Positions 41,641 through 51,002 of a stretch of DNA of 64,000 nucleotides are shown piece by piece. The notes under the pieces were generated by a model, which was not told where the DNA came from, searched no databases, and saw only the letters and a list, made by a program, of their open reading frames with translations. A program made the translations under genes and the position numbers. Source of the DNA: Lelliottia nimipressuralis (lineage in GTDB: Bacteria > Pseudomonadota > Gammaproteobacteria > Enterobacterales > Enterobacteriaceae); NCBI RefSeq assembly GCF_004115925.1, contig NZ_SDDX01000005.1:1-64000 (forward strand), given 5' to 3'. Each line of letters starts with the position of its first letter. The stretch's first letter is position 1.

Positions 41641-42351
41641 GTGTTCATTGTCTCTCCGTCAATTGCCCCAGAGGTTTATGGTATCGCCCCCGGTTTCCGG
41701 GCTCTGAGTATCTGTGTAGAGGCCGCCCCGGTACGTAACCCGTGTGTTGGTGAAATCGCTCTGCAAGCAGCCTGCGAAGCCGTTCTGGCTGGAACCCCTG
41801 CCTGGGCTGAAGCACATTTGACCGCGTGGGCAGAAGTGTTTCAGGGATTTGGTGCCAGGCCAAAACGCACGCCGTGCTCAGCTGATGCGCTGCGTAAACG
41901 CGTTCTTCGCGACGGCGCAATGCCCGCTCTTGATCCGGTCGTGGATCTCTATAACGCCGTCAGTCTGAAGTATGCCGTTCCGGTTGGGGGAGAAAATATC
42001 GCTGCCTATCAGGGGGCGCCACGGCTGGTTGTGGCAAAAGGCACAGAACCTTTTGATACCGTCAAAGAGGGTGAACCCGCAGTTGAATATCCTTCGCAGG
42101 GAGAAGTTATCTGGTGCGATGATGCCGGAGTGACCTGCCGCCGCTGGAACTGGCGACAGGGGATCAGAACTCGCCTGAGTGTGGACGCGCAGCAAATGTG
42201 GTTCATTCTGGAGAGTCTGCCGCAGATGCCCCTGGAGAAGCTTCATGAAGCCGGGAAGATGCTGACAGACGGTCTTGAAGAAATGATGCCGGGTGTAATG
42301 ATTGACGTGGCTTTTATAGAAGATGCTAAACAGCCCGCTCCAGGTTTATGA
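41641..42351 (+). CDS. B3/B4 tRNA-binding-domain protein
   Basis: 236 residues from GTG with ACAGGA seven bases upstream; a longer frame starting 20 codons earlier runs through the operator and is unlikely. It is a stand-alone B3/B4 domain as in the beta subunit of phenylalanyl-tRNA synthetase (landmarks DPVVDLYNAVSLKYAVPVGG and the RRWNWRQGIRT segment). Stand-alone members may edit mischarged tRNA or bind amino acids; the substrate is unknown. Confidence 0.78.
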   Translation: MFIVSPSIAPEVYGIAPGFRALSICVEAAPVRNPCVGEIALQAACEAVLAGTPAWAEAHLTAWAEVFQGFGARPKRTPCSADALRKRVLRDGAMPALDPVVDLYNAVSLKYAVPVGGENIAAYQGAPRLVVAKGTEPFDTVKEGEPAVEYPSQGEVIWCDDAGVTCRRWNWRQGIRTRLSVDAQQMWFILESLPQMPLEKLHEAGKMLTDGLEEMMPGVMIDVAFIEDAKQPAPGL

Positions 42352-42426
42352 CATCCGTTTCGCCCTGACAGCGCGACCCCGTATAATGCCGCACAACTTA
42401 CCGTAATAACGACCGTGACCGCGCCT

Positions 42427-42771
42427 ATGAATCTCAATCGCTTCTGTTACTTGCTCCTCATCGTTTCAGCGATCGGAAGCACGTTTACCGCCCATCCCAT
42501 TGTCAGCTGGCTCTTGCTCGCCAATGTGCTTACGCTGGTGATCTATGGCGTGGATAAAACGGCGGCGCGCAAGGGCTGGCGCAGAGTGCCGGAATCTACA
42601 TTGCTGGTGTTTGGCCTTGTGGGAGGATGGACCGGCGCGATGGCGGGCCAACAACTCTTCCGCCATAAAACGCAAAAGCAGCCGTTCAAAACCAGGTTCA
42701 TCATCAGTGTGATTGTGAATATCTCAGCGCTGGTGGCGGTGTACCAGCTTTCCCATTTCGCGCTCGTTTGA
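42427..42771 (+). CDS. DUF1294 membrane protein
   Basis: 114 residues with three to four membrane helices (about 4-20, 24-42, 62-78, 94-112) and the family motif YGVDKTAARKGWRRVPESTLL. Function unknown; in other proteins the domain follows a cold-shock domain, here it stands alone. A GTG four codons upstream is an alternative start; neither has a clear SD. Ends 10 bases before convergent ynfM. Confidence 0.8.
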   Translation: MNLNRFCYLLLIVSAIGSTFTAHPIVSWLLLANVLTLVIYGVDKTAARKGWRRVPESTLLVFGLVGGWTGAMAGQQLFRHKTQKQPFKTRFIISVIVNISALVAVYQLSHFALV

Positions 42772-42781
42772 AGCATAACCG

Positions 42782-44041
42782 TCAGTGCAGACGTTTATGC
42801 AGGCTCGTACCCACCAGCAGCGCGGCGCACAGCATCAACGCAATAAATCCTCCGACACCATTCCAGCCATAGTTGTGCCAGAACACGCCGCCGAGAGTCC
42901 CGGCGATGCTGGAGCCCAGGTAGTAGCTAAACAGATAGAGTGATGACGCCTGGCCTTTGGCGCGACGGGCGCGCGGGCCGATCCAGCTGCTGGCGACGGA
43001 GTGCGCGGCGAAGAAACCAGCGGAGAAGAGCAGCATTCCGGCGAAAATGACCCACAGGGGAGAGAGCAGGGTCAGCAGCAGGCCCGCGAGCATTACCCCT
43101 GTTGAAACCAGCATCACCGGCCCTCGACCGAAGCGTGCGGTCATCGCGCCTGCTTTCGGCGAGCTCCAGGTCCCGGTGAGATAGGCCACGGAGAGCAGGC
43201 CGACAAAGGCCTGGCTCAGATGCCATGGCGAGAGCATCAGGCGATAACCGATATAGTTAAACAGGGTGACGAACGACCCCATCAGCAGGAAGCCCATCAG
43301 AAACAGACGCGGCAGACCCTGGTCGCGCCAGTGCAGGCGGAAGTTGATAAACAGCGTTTTTGGCCGCAGGGAAGTAGGGCGGAAATGGCGTGACGCCGGC
43401 AGGATACGCCAGAACATCAGCGCTGATGCCAGGGCAAAGCAGCCAATCACCGCAAGCGCGATGCGCCAGTTAAACAGATCCGTGAACACCCCGCTCAGCA
43501 GACGTCCGCTCATGCCGCCAATCGAGTTTCCGCTGATATACAACCCCATCGAGAAGGCGACAAAACTCGGGTGGATCTCTTCGCTGAGATAGGTCATTCC
43601 GACTGCCGCCACGCCGCTCAGGGACAGCCCAATCAGAGCGCGCATCACCAGAATCCCGTGCCAACTGGTCATCATTGTCGAAAGCAAAGTACACACCGAC
43701 GCGAGCAGCAGCGCGGTCACCATCACCGGTTTGCGTCCGATAGCGTCGGAGAGCGGGCCGGTAAACAGCAATCCGACCGCCAGCATCCCGGTTGAGATCG
43801 ACAGGGAAATGCTGCTGCTGGCGGGAGAGACGCCAAACTCATGAGAGAGAACCGGCAGGATCGGCTGCACGCAGTAGAGCAGGGCGAAGGTCGCAAGACC
43901 GGCGGAAAACAGCGCCAGCGTGACGCGCATAAATTGGGAAGTACCACGTTTGATAAACTGGTCCGGCGCGGGTGCTGCGGGTAAATCATCAATGTCGCTT
44001 GCCGGGGCGATATCAACGGTAGATGTACGACTCACACTCAT
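42782..44041 (-). CDS. ynfM: MFS transporter YnfM
   Basis: 419-residue major facilitator with 12 helices, near-identical over the core to E. coli YnfM (GPLSDAIGRKPVM is the loop 2-3 motif). Start MSVSRTSTVD set by alignment. Substrate not established; assigned to drug or arabinose-type exporters. Divergent from the LysR gene ynfL, as in E. coli. Confidence 0.92.
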   Translation of the reverse strand: MSVSRTSTVDIAPASDIDDLPAAPAPDQFIKRGTSQFMRVTLALFSAGLATFALLYCVQPILPVLSHEFGVSPASSSISLSISTGMLAVGLLFTGPLSDAIGRKPVMVTALLLASVCTLLSTMMTSWHGILVMRALIGLSLSGVAAVGMTYLSEEIHPSFVAFSMGLYISGNSIGGMSGRLLSGVFTDLFNWRIALAVIGCFALASALMFWRILPASRHFRPTSLRPKTLFINFRLHWRDQGLPRLFLMGFLLMGSFVTLFNYIGYRLMLSPWHLSQAFVGLLSVAYLTGTWSSPKAGAMTARFGRGPVMLVSTGVMLAGLLLTLLSPLWVIFAGMLLFSAGFFAAHSVASSWIGPRARRAKGQASSLYLFSYYLGSSIAGTLGGVFWHNYGWNGVGGFIALMLCAALLVGTSLHKRLH

Positions 44042-44156
44042 TCCTTGCTTAAACATCCCCGTGATTTCTGGTGACGGGTATGACCACAAGATCAGAGTAG
44101 GAAATTGTAAATATTCTGTCTAATATATTAATAATCTCAAATGATACGTTAAAAAT

Positions 44157-45065
44157 ATGAATATCGAGCTGCGCCATTTACGCTACTTTATCGCGGTTGC
44201 TGAAGAACTCCATTTTGGCCGGGCGGCCGCGCGGCTGAACATCTCCCAGCCGCCCCTGAGCCAGCAGATCCAAATCCTTGAGCAGCAGGTTGGCGCACGT
44301 TTGCTGGCCCGCACCAACCGCAGCGTCAGCCTGACGGAGGCGGGAAGGCAGTTTCTGGCCGACAGCCGACAAATACTGAGTCTGGTCGATGACGCCGCCG
44401 CGCGCGCCGAACGTCTGCATCTGGGCGAAACGGGCGAATTGCGCATCGGATTTACCTCGTCGGCGCCGTTTATCAGCGCGGTGTCGGATACCCTGTCGTC
44501 GTTTCGCCGCCATTATCCCGATGTGCACATTCAGACGCGCGAGATCAATACGCGGGAGCAGATTGTCCCGTTGAATGAAGGTTCGCTGGATCTGGGGCTG
44601 ATGCGCAACACCCATCTGCCCGATACCCTGGCCTGGGAAGTGATCCTGCGCGAGCCGCTGCTGGCGATGATTCCTCGCGATCACCCGCTGGCCGAACTGG
44701 ACTCGGTAACGCTTGCCCAACTGGCGCAGGAACCCTTTGTCTTTTTCGACCCTCACGTCGGGACCGGGTTATACGACGACATTCTTGGCCTGATGCGCCG
44801 CTACGGGCAGGCGCCGGTGATCACCCAGGAGGTGGGCGAGGCGATGACGATAATCGGTTTAGTCGCGGCAGGGCTGGGGGTATCGATTCTTCCGGCGTCA
44901 TTTAAACGTGTGCAGCTCAGCGAAATGCGCTGGGTGGCGATTGCCGAAGAGGATGCCGTCTCTGAGATGTGGCTGGTGTGGCCAAAACACCATGAACAGA
45001 GCCATGCGGCACAGCGTTTCAAAAACCAGCTGATTGCAGCCTCAAAGCGGCCAATAATGGCCTGA
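44157..45065 (+). CDS. ynfL: LysR-family regulator YnfL
   Basis: 302 residues, HTH at 1-60 (YFIAVAEELHFGRAAARLNISQPPLSQQIQILEQ) and effector domain, close to E. coli YnfL. Divergent from ynfM, its likely target. Close to the BenM/CatM-type branch that binds aromatic or small acid ligands. Confidence 0.92.
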   Translation: MNIELRHLRYFIAVAEELHFGRAAARLNISQPPLSQQIQILEQQVGARLLARTNRSVSLTEAGRQFLADSRQILSLVDDAAARAERLHLGETGELRIGFTSSAPFISAVSDTLSSFRRHYPDVHIQTREINTREQIVPLNEGSLDLGLMRNTHLPDTLAWEVILREPLLAMIPRDHPLAELDSVTLAQLAQEPFVFFDPHVGTGLYDDILGLMRRYGQAPVITQEVGEAMTIIGLVAAGLGVSILPASFKRVQLSEMRWVAIAEEDAVSEMWLVWPKHHEQSHAAQRFKNQLIAASKRPIMA

Positions 45066-45150
45066 AAAAGGGCGAAAAATGTGCGGCAAATCACATGGCT
45101 AAGTTTAAATTTGACGATTGCCTGCGAAGTGCTTCACCATAGCCCAAAGT

Positions 45151-45172
45151 TTATTTCGAAGCGCGAAAATAA
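45151..45172. promoter_or_regulatory. Mlc operator upstream of mlc
   Basis: Arms TTATTTC and GAAAATAA flank GAAGCGC, matching the Mlc/NagC-type palindrome TTATTT-N10-AAATAA. It lies just 12 bases before the GTG, the known autorepression position in E. coli. Confidence 0.85.
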
Positions 45173-45183
45173 GGATGTAAGAG

Positions 45184-46404
45184 GTGGTTGCTGATAGTCA
45201 GCCAGGACATATTGATCAAATTAAGCAGACCAATGCGGGTGCGGTGTATCGCCTGATTGATCAGCTTGGCCCGGTCTCGCGTATCGATCTTTCCCGACTG
45301 GCGCAGTTGGCGCCAGCCAGTATTACCAAAATAGTGCGTGAAATGCTGGAAGCGCATCTGGTTCAGGAGACGGAAATCCAGGAGCCGGGCAGCCGTGGCC
45401 GTCCGGCGGTGGGGCTGGTGGTGGAAACCGAAGCCTGGCACTACCTGTCGATTCGCATCAGCCGCGCGGAAGTGATTCTCGCCCTGCGCGATCTGAGCAG
45501 TAAGCTGGTGGTCGAGGACCGTCTCGAACTGCCGCTCCAGTCAGAGCAAACCCTGCTTGAACGCATCATTGTCCATATCGATCAATTTTTTATTCGCCAT
45601 CAGCAAAAGCTGGAGCGGTTGACGTCCATTGCGATCACCCTGCCGGGAATTATTGATACGGAAAATGGAATCGTCCATCGCATGCCGTTTTATGACGACG
45701 TCAAAGACATGCCGCTGGGTGAAGTGCTGGAGAATCACACCGGCGTACCGGTCTATATTCAGCATGACATCAGCGCCTGGACGATGGCCGAGGCGCTGTT
45801 TGGTGCCTCTCGCGGCGCGCGTGACGTGATTCAGGTGGTGATTGACCACAACGTAGGGGCGGGCGTGATTACCGATGGCCGCCTGTTGCATGCCGGGAGC
45901 AGCAGCCTGGTGGAAATTGGTCATACGCAGGTCGATCCCTACGGCAAGCGTTGCTACTGCGGCAACCACGGCTGCCTCGAAACCATCGCCAGCGTCGAAA
46001 GCGTGATGGAGCTGGCGCAGCTGCGTCTTAGCCAGTCGATGAGCTCATCGCTGCACGGCCAGCCGCTGACCGTCGAATCCCTGTGCGGCGCGGCGCGGCA
46101 GGGCGATCTGCTGGCGAAAGACATCATTACCGGTGTGGGCAATAACGTCGGGCGTATTCTGGCGATTATGGTGAATCTCTTTAATCCGCAAAAAATCCTG
46201 ATTGGCTCGCCGCTGAATCAGGCCGCCGAGATCCTGTTCCCGGCGATTTCTGACTGCATTCGTCAGCAATCCCTTCCGGCCTACAGTAAAAATATGGTGG
46301 TCGAGAGCACGCAGTTTTCCAATCAAGGCACCATGGCCGGGGCCGCGCTGGTGAAAGATGCGATGTATAACGGTTCGCTATTGATCCGCCTGCTGCAGGG
46401 ATAA
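45184..46404 (+). CDS. mlc: Glucose-responsive repressor Mlc (DgsA)
   Basis: 406 residues from GTG as in E. coli (AAGGATG upstream). N-terminal HTH (RIDLSRLAQLAPASITKIVREML) is followed by a ROK domain, with the zinc site CYCGNHGCLET. Represses ptsG, manXYZ, ptsHI and malT; unphosphorylated EIICB-Glc binds it and lifts repression. C-terminal amphipathic helix is intact. An operator at 45151 shows autoregulation. Confidence 0.97.
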   Translation: MVADSQPGHIDQIKQTNAGAVYRLIDQLGPVSRIDLSRLAQLAPASITKIVREMLEAHLVQETEIQEPGSRGRPAVGLVVETEAWHYLSIRISRAEVILALRDLSSKLVVEDRLELPLQSEQTLLERIIVHIDQFFIRHQQKLERLTSIAITLPGIIDTENGIVHRMPFYDDVKDMPLGEVLENHTGVPVYIQHDISAWTMAEALFGASRGARDVIQVVIDHNVGAGVITDGRLLHAGSSSLVEIGHTQVDPYGKRCYCGNHGCLETIASVESVMELAQLRLSQSMSSSLHGQPLTVESLCGAARQGDLLAKDIITGVGNNVGRILAIMVNLFNPQKILIGSPLNQAAEILFPAISDCIRQQSLPAYSKNMVVESTQFSNQGTMAGAALVKDAMYNGSLLIRLLQG

Positions 46405-46468
46405 CTCTTTTTCGCTGATCTCATAAAAATTGCGCTATCTCAATCTGGACCGACGGCGCATACCTTAG

Positions 46469-46534
46469 ACTCACTCCACTGAATTATTTACTTAGTTTAT
46501 ATTTTCAAAGCATATGCCCAAAGGTGGAGTGAGT
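46469..46534 (+). repeat. Inverted repeat covering the bioD2 ribosome binding site
   Basis: ACTCACTCCAC (46469-46479) and GTGGAGTGAGT (46524-46534) are perfect 11-bp complements separated by 44 bases. The right arm includes the SD (GGAG) and ends one base before the ATG. The same element, with equal 44-base spacer, precedes ynfE at 54070-54137. Confidence 0.75.
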
Positions 46535-46535
46535 G

Positions 46536-47231
46536 ATGCTTAAGCGTTTCTTTGTAACGGGTACTGATACTTCTGTCGGTAAGACGGTGGTGTCCCGCGC
46601 TTTGCTGCAGGCCCTGGCGGCAGGCGGTAAGAGTGTGGCAGGTTATAAACCGGTCGCGAAAGGAAGTAAAGAGACGCCAGAAGGACTACGCAATAAAGAT
46701 GCGCTGGTGCTGCAAAGTGTCTCAAGCCTTGAGCTGCCTTATCAGGCCATCAACCCGATCGCGCTGAGTGAAGACGAAAGTAGCGTCGCACACAGCGGTC
46801 TTATCAATTATTCCCTGTTGTCCAACGGGCTGGCGAACCTCAGCGATAGCGTCGATCACGTGGTGATCGAAGGCACCGGCGGCTGGCGCAGCCTGATGAA
46901 CGATCTGCGTCCGTTATCGGAGTGGGTGGTGCAGGAACAATTGCCGGTGCTGATGGTTGTCGGTATTCAGGAAGGGTGCATTAACCACGCGTTGCTGACC
47001 GCGCAGGCCATTGCTAACGATGGTTTGCCGCTGATTGGCTGGGTCGCTAACCGCATCAACCCCGGTCTTGCCCATTACGCCGAAATCATCGACGTGTTGA
47101 GCAAAAAACTGCAGGGACCGCTGGTGGGTGAACTGCCGTATCTGCCCCGCGCTGAGCAGCGCGATCTGGCGCGTTACATCGATCTGTCGATGCTGGACAG
47201 CACCTTCTCCGTTGAGAAGGTCGTCGCGTAA
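46536..47231 (+). CDS. bioD2: Dethiobiotin synthase paralogue BioD2 (YnfK)
   Basis: 231-residue P-loop enzyme of the dethiobiotin synthetase family: Walker A in TGTDTSVGKTVVSRAL, followed by GYKPVAKGSKETPEGLRNKDAL and VVIEGTGGWRSLM. Would carboxylate and close the ring of 7,8-diaminopelargonate with ATP; in E. coli YnfK is the lesser paralogue of BioD in the bio operon. Start at 46536 gives the E. coli length. Its leader holds a perfect stem that hides the SD. Confidence 0.9.
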   Translation: MLKRFFVTGTDTSVGKTVVSRALLQALAAGGKSVAGYKPVAKGSKETPEGLRNKDALVLQSVSSLELPYQAINPIALSEDESSVAHSGLINYSLLSNGLANLSDSVDHVVIEGTGGWRSLMNDLRPLSEWVVQEQLPVLMVVGIQEGCINHALLTAQAIANDGLPLIGWVANRINPGLAHYAEIIDVLSKKLQGPLVGELPYLPRAEQRDLARYIDLSMLDSTFSVEKVVA

Positions 47232-47239
47232 CACCGAAA

Positions 47240-47264
47240 CCGGGCAGCAGTCCTGACTGCCCGG
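47240..47264. terminator. Hairpin between bioD2 and osmV
   Basis: CCGGGCAG and CTGCCCGG pair over 8 bp with a 9-base loop. T-runs on either side are weak, so it may stop both convergent transcripts only partly. Confidence 0.45.
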
Positions 47265-47281
47265 CTATTATCCGCAGTATT

Positions 47282-48430
47282 TTACGTGTCGCTGTGAATA
47301 TTCAGCGCACGACGGGTTCGCCCTGAACTCAGATACTCCGCAATATAATCCTGCGAAATCTCACCGTTATAACGACCCTCTTCATCTACGATCGGCATCC
47401 AGCTGGTGTTGCTCTCATACAGACGCGACAGAACAACGCGCAGGTTGTCTTCCGCTTTGCCCGTCATTCGGAACGGATGCAGCATGTCTGCGCAAGAGCC
47501 AGTGGCGTGACGTGCTTCGCGGCGCTTCACAAAGCCCAGCGGTTTGCCGTTGCCATCCACCACGGTGATGGCGCGGATGTCGTTGTCATCCATGGTGGCA
47601 AACGCCTCCGGCAGGGGGGTGGATTCGCGCACGGTGATCGTTGGCTGTTGATCCGTAACGTCACCCGCCGATACCAGCAACAGGCGTTTCAGGGTGCGGT
47701 CCTGACCGACGAAAGAGCCAACAAATTCATTCGCCGGTTTTGCCAGCAGTTCATCGGGGCTGGCGCACTGCACGATACGGCCCTGACGGAACACGGCGAT
47801 ACGGTCACCGAGCTTCAGCGCTTCGTCAATATCGTGGCTGACCAGCATCACCGTCTTTTTCAGCTTGCGCTGCATCTCCAGGAACTGGTTCTGGATCACC
47901 TCACGGTTGATCGGGTCTACCGCACCGAAAGGTTCATCCATCAGCAGCACCGGAGGATCCGCCGCCAGGGCGCGAATCACGCCGATACGCTGCTGCTGGC
48001 CGCCGGACATTTCGCGCGGATAGCGGTTGAGGAATTTATGCGGGTCCATCGCCACCATATCCATCAGCTCTTCAGCACGCGCTTTGCTGCGCGCCTTATC
48101 CCAGCCCAGCATGCGCGGCACCACGGTGATGTTCTCTTCGATGGTCATGTTCGGGAACAGACCAATCTGCTGAATCACGTAACCGATATTGCGGCGCAGG
48201 GTGACGGTATCCATCTCGTTGGTATTTTCGCCGTTAATCAGAATAGTGCCGCTGCTCGGGGTAATCAGGCGGTTAATCATCTTCAGCGTGGTGGTTTTAC
48301 CACATCCTGACGGCCCCAGCAGGACACACATTTCCCCTTCAGGAACGTTCAGGTTAACGTTGTCGACGGCTTTAAAGGTCTGGCCATTTTTCTGTGAAAA
48401 TTGTTTGGTGAGGTTTTCCAGTTTTATCAT
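47282..48430 (-). CDS. osmV: Osmoprotectant ABC transporter ATPase OsmV
   Basis: 382-residue ATP-binding subunit of the Salmonella OsmU type uptake system for glycine betaine and choline-O-sulfate. Walker A GPSGCGKTT, signature MSGGQQQR, Walker B VLLMDEPFGA and the H of LVSHDIDEA are intact; two CBS domains follow from about 255. Start MIKLENLTKQF set by homology. Overlaps the osmW stop by one base. Confidence 0.93.
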   Translation of the reverse strand: MIKLENLTKQFSQKNGQTFKAVDNVNLNVPEGEMCVLLGPSGCGKTTTLKMINRLITPSSGTILINGENTNEMDTVTLRRNIGYVIQQIGLFPNMTIEENITVVPRMLGWDKARSKARAEELMDMVAMDPHKFLNRYPREMSGGQQQRIGVIRALAADPPVLLMDEPFGAVDPINREVIQNQFLEMQRKLKKTVMLVSHDIDEALKLGDRIAVFRQGRIVQCASPDELLAKPANEFVGSFVGQDRTLKRLLLVSAGDVTDQQPTITVRESTPLPEAFATMDDNDIRAITVVDGNGKPLGFVKRREARHATGSCADMLHPFRMTGKAEDNLRVVLSRLYESNTSWMPIVDEEGRYNGEISQDYIAEYLSSGRTRRALNIHSDT

Positions 48431-49077
48431 TATCGAATCCCCTTCGGAGTCAGCACGACCTGCAGGCGATGGAGCAGCCAGTCGAGCACAATAGCTAAAA
48501 GACAAATCATTAAGGCACCGGCAATCAACATGCGAATGTCGCTCCCGCCGATACCGTTCAGCAACAGCAGCCCCAGACCACCCGCGCCAATCACGGCGGC
48601 GATAGCCATGACGCCGATATTCATCACCACGGCAGTACGAATGCCGCCGAAAATCACCGGCAGGGCCATCGGGATCTCCACCCAGCGCAGGCGCTGCCAG
48701 AAGGTCATGCCGATTCCGCGTCCGGCTTCACGCAGACCAGGCGGCAGGCTGTCGAGGGCGGTGTGGGTGTTACGCACAATCGGCAGCAGCGAGTAAAGGA
48801 ATACAGCGGTAACGGCGGGCAGGGCGCCAATACCCTGACCGATCAGCGAAAAGAGCGGAATCATCAGGCCGAAAAGGGCAATCGACGGAATGGTCAGAAC
48901 AATGGTCGCGATGCCCAGCACCGGCGTCGCCAGCCATTTATGGCGCACGATTAAAATGCCCAGCGGCACGCCGGTTACGATCGCCAGTCCGACGGCTAAT
49001 GCCACCAGCCACAGGTGCTGAAAGGTGAGGGTTAATAAATAATCCCAGTTATCAATAATGTAGTGAATGGTCTCCAT
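48430..49077 (-). CDS. osmW: Osmoprotectant ABC permease OsmW
   Basis: 215-residue membrane permease with about six helices and the EAA-type loop LREAGRGIGMTFWQRLRWVEIPMALP. Partner of the second permease OsmY. Sits between osmX and osmV, as in Salmonella. Confidence 0.92.
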   Translation of the reverse strand: METIHYIIDNWDYLLTLTFQHLWLVALAVGLAIVTGVPLGILIVRHKWLATPVLGIATIVLTIPSIALFGLMIPLFSLIGQGIGALPAVTAVFLYSLLPIVRNTHTALDSLPPGLREAGRGIGMTFWQRLRWVEIPMALPVIFGGIRTAVVMNIGVMAIAAVIGAGGLGLLLLNGIGGSDIRMLIAGALMICLLAIVLDWLLHRLQVVLTPKGIR

Positions 49078-49086
49078 AGCGCCTCC

Positions 49087-49986
49087 TTACAGCAGCTGCT
49101 TGCTACGCAGGAAATCACGGGCGACCTGCTGCGGTGACTGATGGTCGATATCAACCTTTTTATTCAGCTCGGTGATAACGTCGTTATTAAGCTGGCCGGA
49201 AAGGGTGTTGAGCGCCTCTTCCAGACCAGGGTTGGCCGCGAGGGTGTCTTTGCGCACCACCGGCGTGACCGCATAGCTCGGGAAGAAGCCTTTATCATCT
49301 TCCAGCACTTTCAAATCGAAGCCTTTCACGCGCCCGTCAGTGGTGTAGATCAGGCCCGCATCGACAAAACCGTCGCGCACGGCGTTATACACAAGGCCGG
49401 GGTCCATCTGGCGGATTTGCGGACGGTCCAGTTCCATCTGATAGGCTTCCTGGAGCGGCTTCATGCCATCGCTGCGCCCGGCGAATTCCAGGTCTAAGCC
49501 CAGCAGCCAGTTGTTGTCCGGATCGGTTTTGCGGATCTGCTCAATTTTGGCCACCATCTCGGACATCGTATTGATGTGCTCGGCTTCGGCGCGTTTACGT
49601 TGCATGGCGAACGCGTAGGTGTTGTTCATGTCCGCCGGTTTAAGCCACACCAGGCCGTGTTTCGCGTCCAGGCGTTTCACCGTGTCGTAGGACTCCTGCG
49701 GCGACATGCGTTTGTTGATGTGGTTAAAGATAATCAGCGACGTCCCGGTGTACTCCCACGTCATATCAATCTGCTTGTTGATCATCGCATTCCGGGAAAT
49801 GACCGTCGCGATATTGGTTTGCGGCTGAACCTGAAACCCTTTCTTTTGCAGATACTGTACGGTCATGGCAGATAAAATATGCTGCTCGGTAAAGCTCTTG
49901 GTAGCCAGAATCAGCGGTGCGGCCTGGGCCTGGCTGACCAACAGCGCGGCGGTAAACAGGGCCGCCAGGCGTGAAGACAGTCTCAT
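49087..49986 (-). CDS. osmX: Osmoprotectant-binding periplasmic protein OsmX
   Basis: 299 residues with signal peptide ([12 protein letters not shown]). OpuAC-type substrate-binding domain ([23 protein letters not shown]). Carries glycine betaine-like compounds to OsmW/OsmY. Nine bases separate it from osmW. Confidence 0.92.
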   Translation of the reverse strand: MRLSSRLAALFTAALLVSQAQAAPLILATKSFTEQHILSAMTVQYLQKKGFQVQPQTNIATVISRNAMINKQIDMTWEYTGTSLIIFNHINKRMSPQESYDTVKRLDAKHGLVWLKPADMNNTYAFAMQRKRAEAEHINTMSEMVAKIEQIRKTDPDNNWLLGLDLEFAGRSDGMKPLQEAYQMELDRPQIRQMDPGLVYNAVRDGFVDAGLIYTTDGRVKGFDLKVLEDDKGFFPSYAVTPVVRKDTLAANPGLEEALNTLSGQLNNDVITELNKKVDIDHQSPQQVARDFLRSKQLL

Positions 49987-50004
49987 ACTTGCTCCTTGTT
50001 ATTG

Positions 50005-50718
50005 TTATCGTGCGATATGTGGGCTCATCAGACGGCCCAGTGCAGCCAAAAGCGTATCCAGAATCAGCGCGAAGAGCGCCGTGGCCGCCGCACCCAGAAT
50101 CAGGGTCGGGAAATCGTTCAGATAGATACCGGGGAAAATCAGCTCGCCGTAGCTGCTGGCACCGATCAGGAAGGCCAGCGGTGCAGTACCGACGTTAATC
50201 GCCGTGGCGATGCGGATGCCGGAGAGCATCACCGGCCAGGCGTTAGGGATCTCCACCTGACGCAGGCGCTGCCATTTGGTCATCCCGATACCGTTAGCGG
50301 CTTCGAGCAGTGAGGCGGGAACCGAGCACAATCCGGCATAGGTGTTACGCACAATCGGCAGCAGCGACGCCAGGAACAGGGCGATAATCGCCGGTTTGTC
50401 ACCGATGCCGAGTACCACCATCGCCAGGGCCAGAACCGCCAGCGGTGGCAGGGTGTTGCCGACGTTAAAGATTTGCATCACGTATTCGGCGGTGCCACGC
50501 GCGGCCGGGCGGCTCAGTAATATTCCGCTCGGGATCCCGACTAACAGGGCAAAGAACATGGAAGAGAAAACTAAAATCAGGTGCTGCTGACCGAGATAGA
50601 GCAGGTCAACCTGGCGCGCTTTGATCGTATCCAGCCCAATTCCCCAGGCGAGGAGAGCGAGAACTGCAATAATCGCGCCGATGAAAAGCAGCGTACGTGT
50701 CAGTAATGATGAGTGCAT
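50005..50718 (-). CDS. osmY: Osmoprotectant ABC permease OsmY (OsmU system)
   Basis: 237 residues from MHSSLLTRTLL, about six membrane helices and the EAA loop LLEAANGIGMTKWQRLRQVEIPNAWP. First gene of the four-gene transporter operon. The name is from the OsmU system (osmVWXY) and is unrelated to the periplasmic protein OsmY of E. coli. The 284-bp gap to dmsD should hold the promoter. Confidence 0.9.
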   Translation of the reverse strand: MHSSLLTRTLLFIGAIIAVLALLAWGIGLDTIKARQVDLLYLGQQHLILVFSSMFFALLVGIPSGILLSRPAARGTAEYVMQIFNVGNTLPPLAVLALAMVVLGIGDKPAIIALFLASLLPIVRNTYAGLCSVPASLLEAANGIGMTKWQRLRQVEIPNAWPVMLSGIRIATAINVGTAPLAFLIGASSYGELIFPGIYLNDFPTLILGAAATALFALILDTLLAALGRLMSPHIAR

Positions 50719-51002
50719 TGCGGTGTGTCTCCCTGTGCGCATGCGTTATAGCAACCCATTGATTGCCTGTTGTTATGCCATGTTTCGGCAGGGGTACATG
50801 ACCTATAGCAAGCGATTGGGAAGGGTTCCAGCGGCAGAGAAAATCAGTTCGGGGAAGATGGCAATGTAAACAGGGTGTTACGCCTTATGGAGTAAGGCCT
50901 CAGGGGATGCGGGCAGAATAGTCCTAAAGGTAAAACTTAAGAAGTGACACCGTCACAAATAAGGGGTTTCGCACGGCAGGTAAGTGCCATGCGAAGAGAC
51001 AA

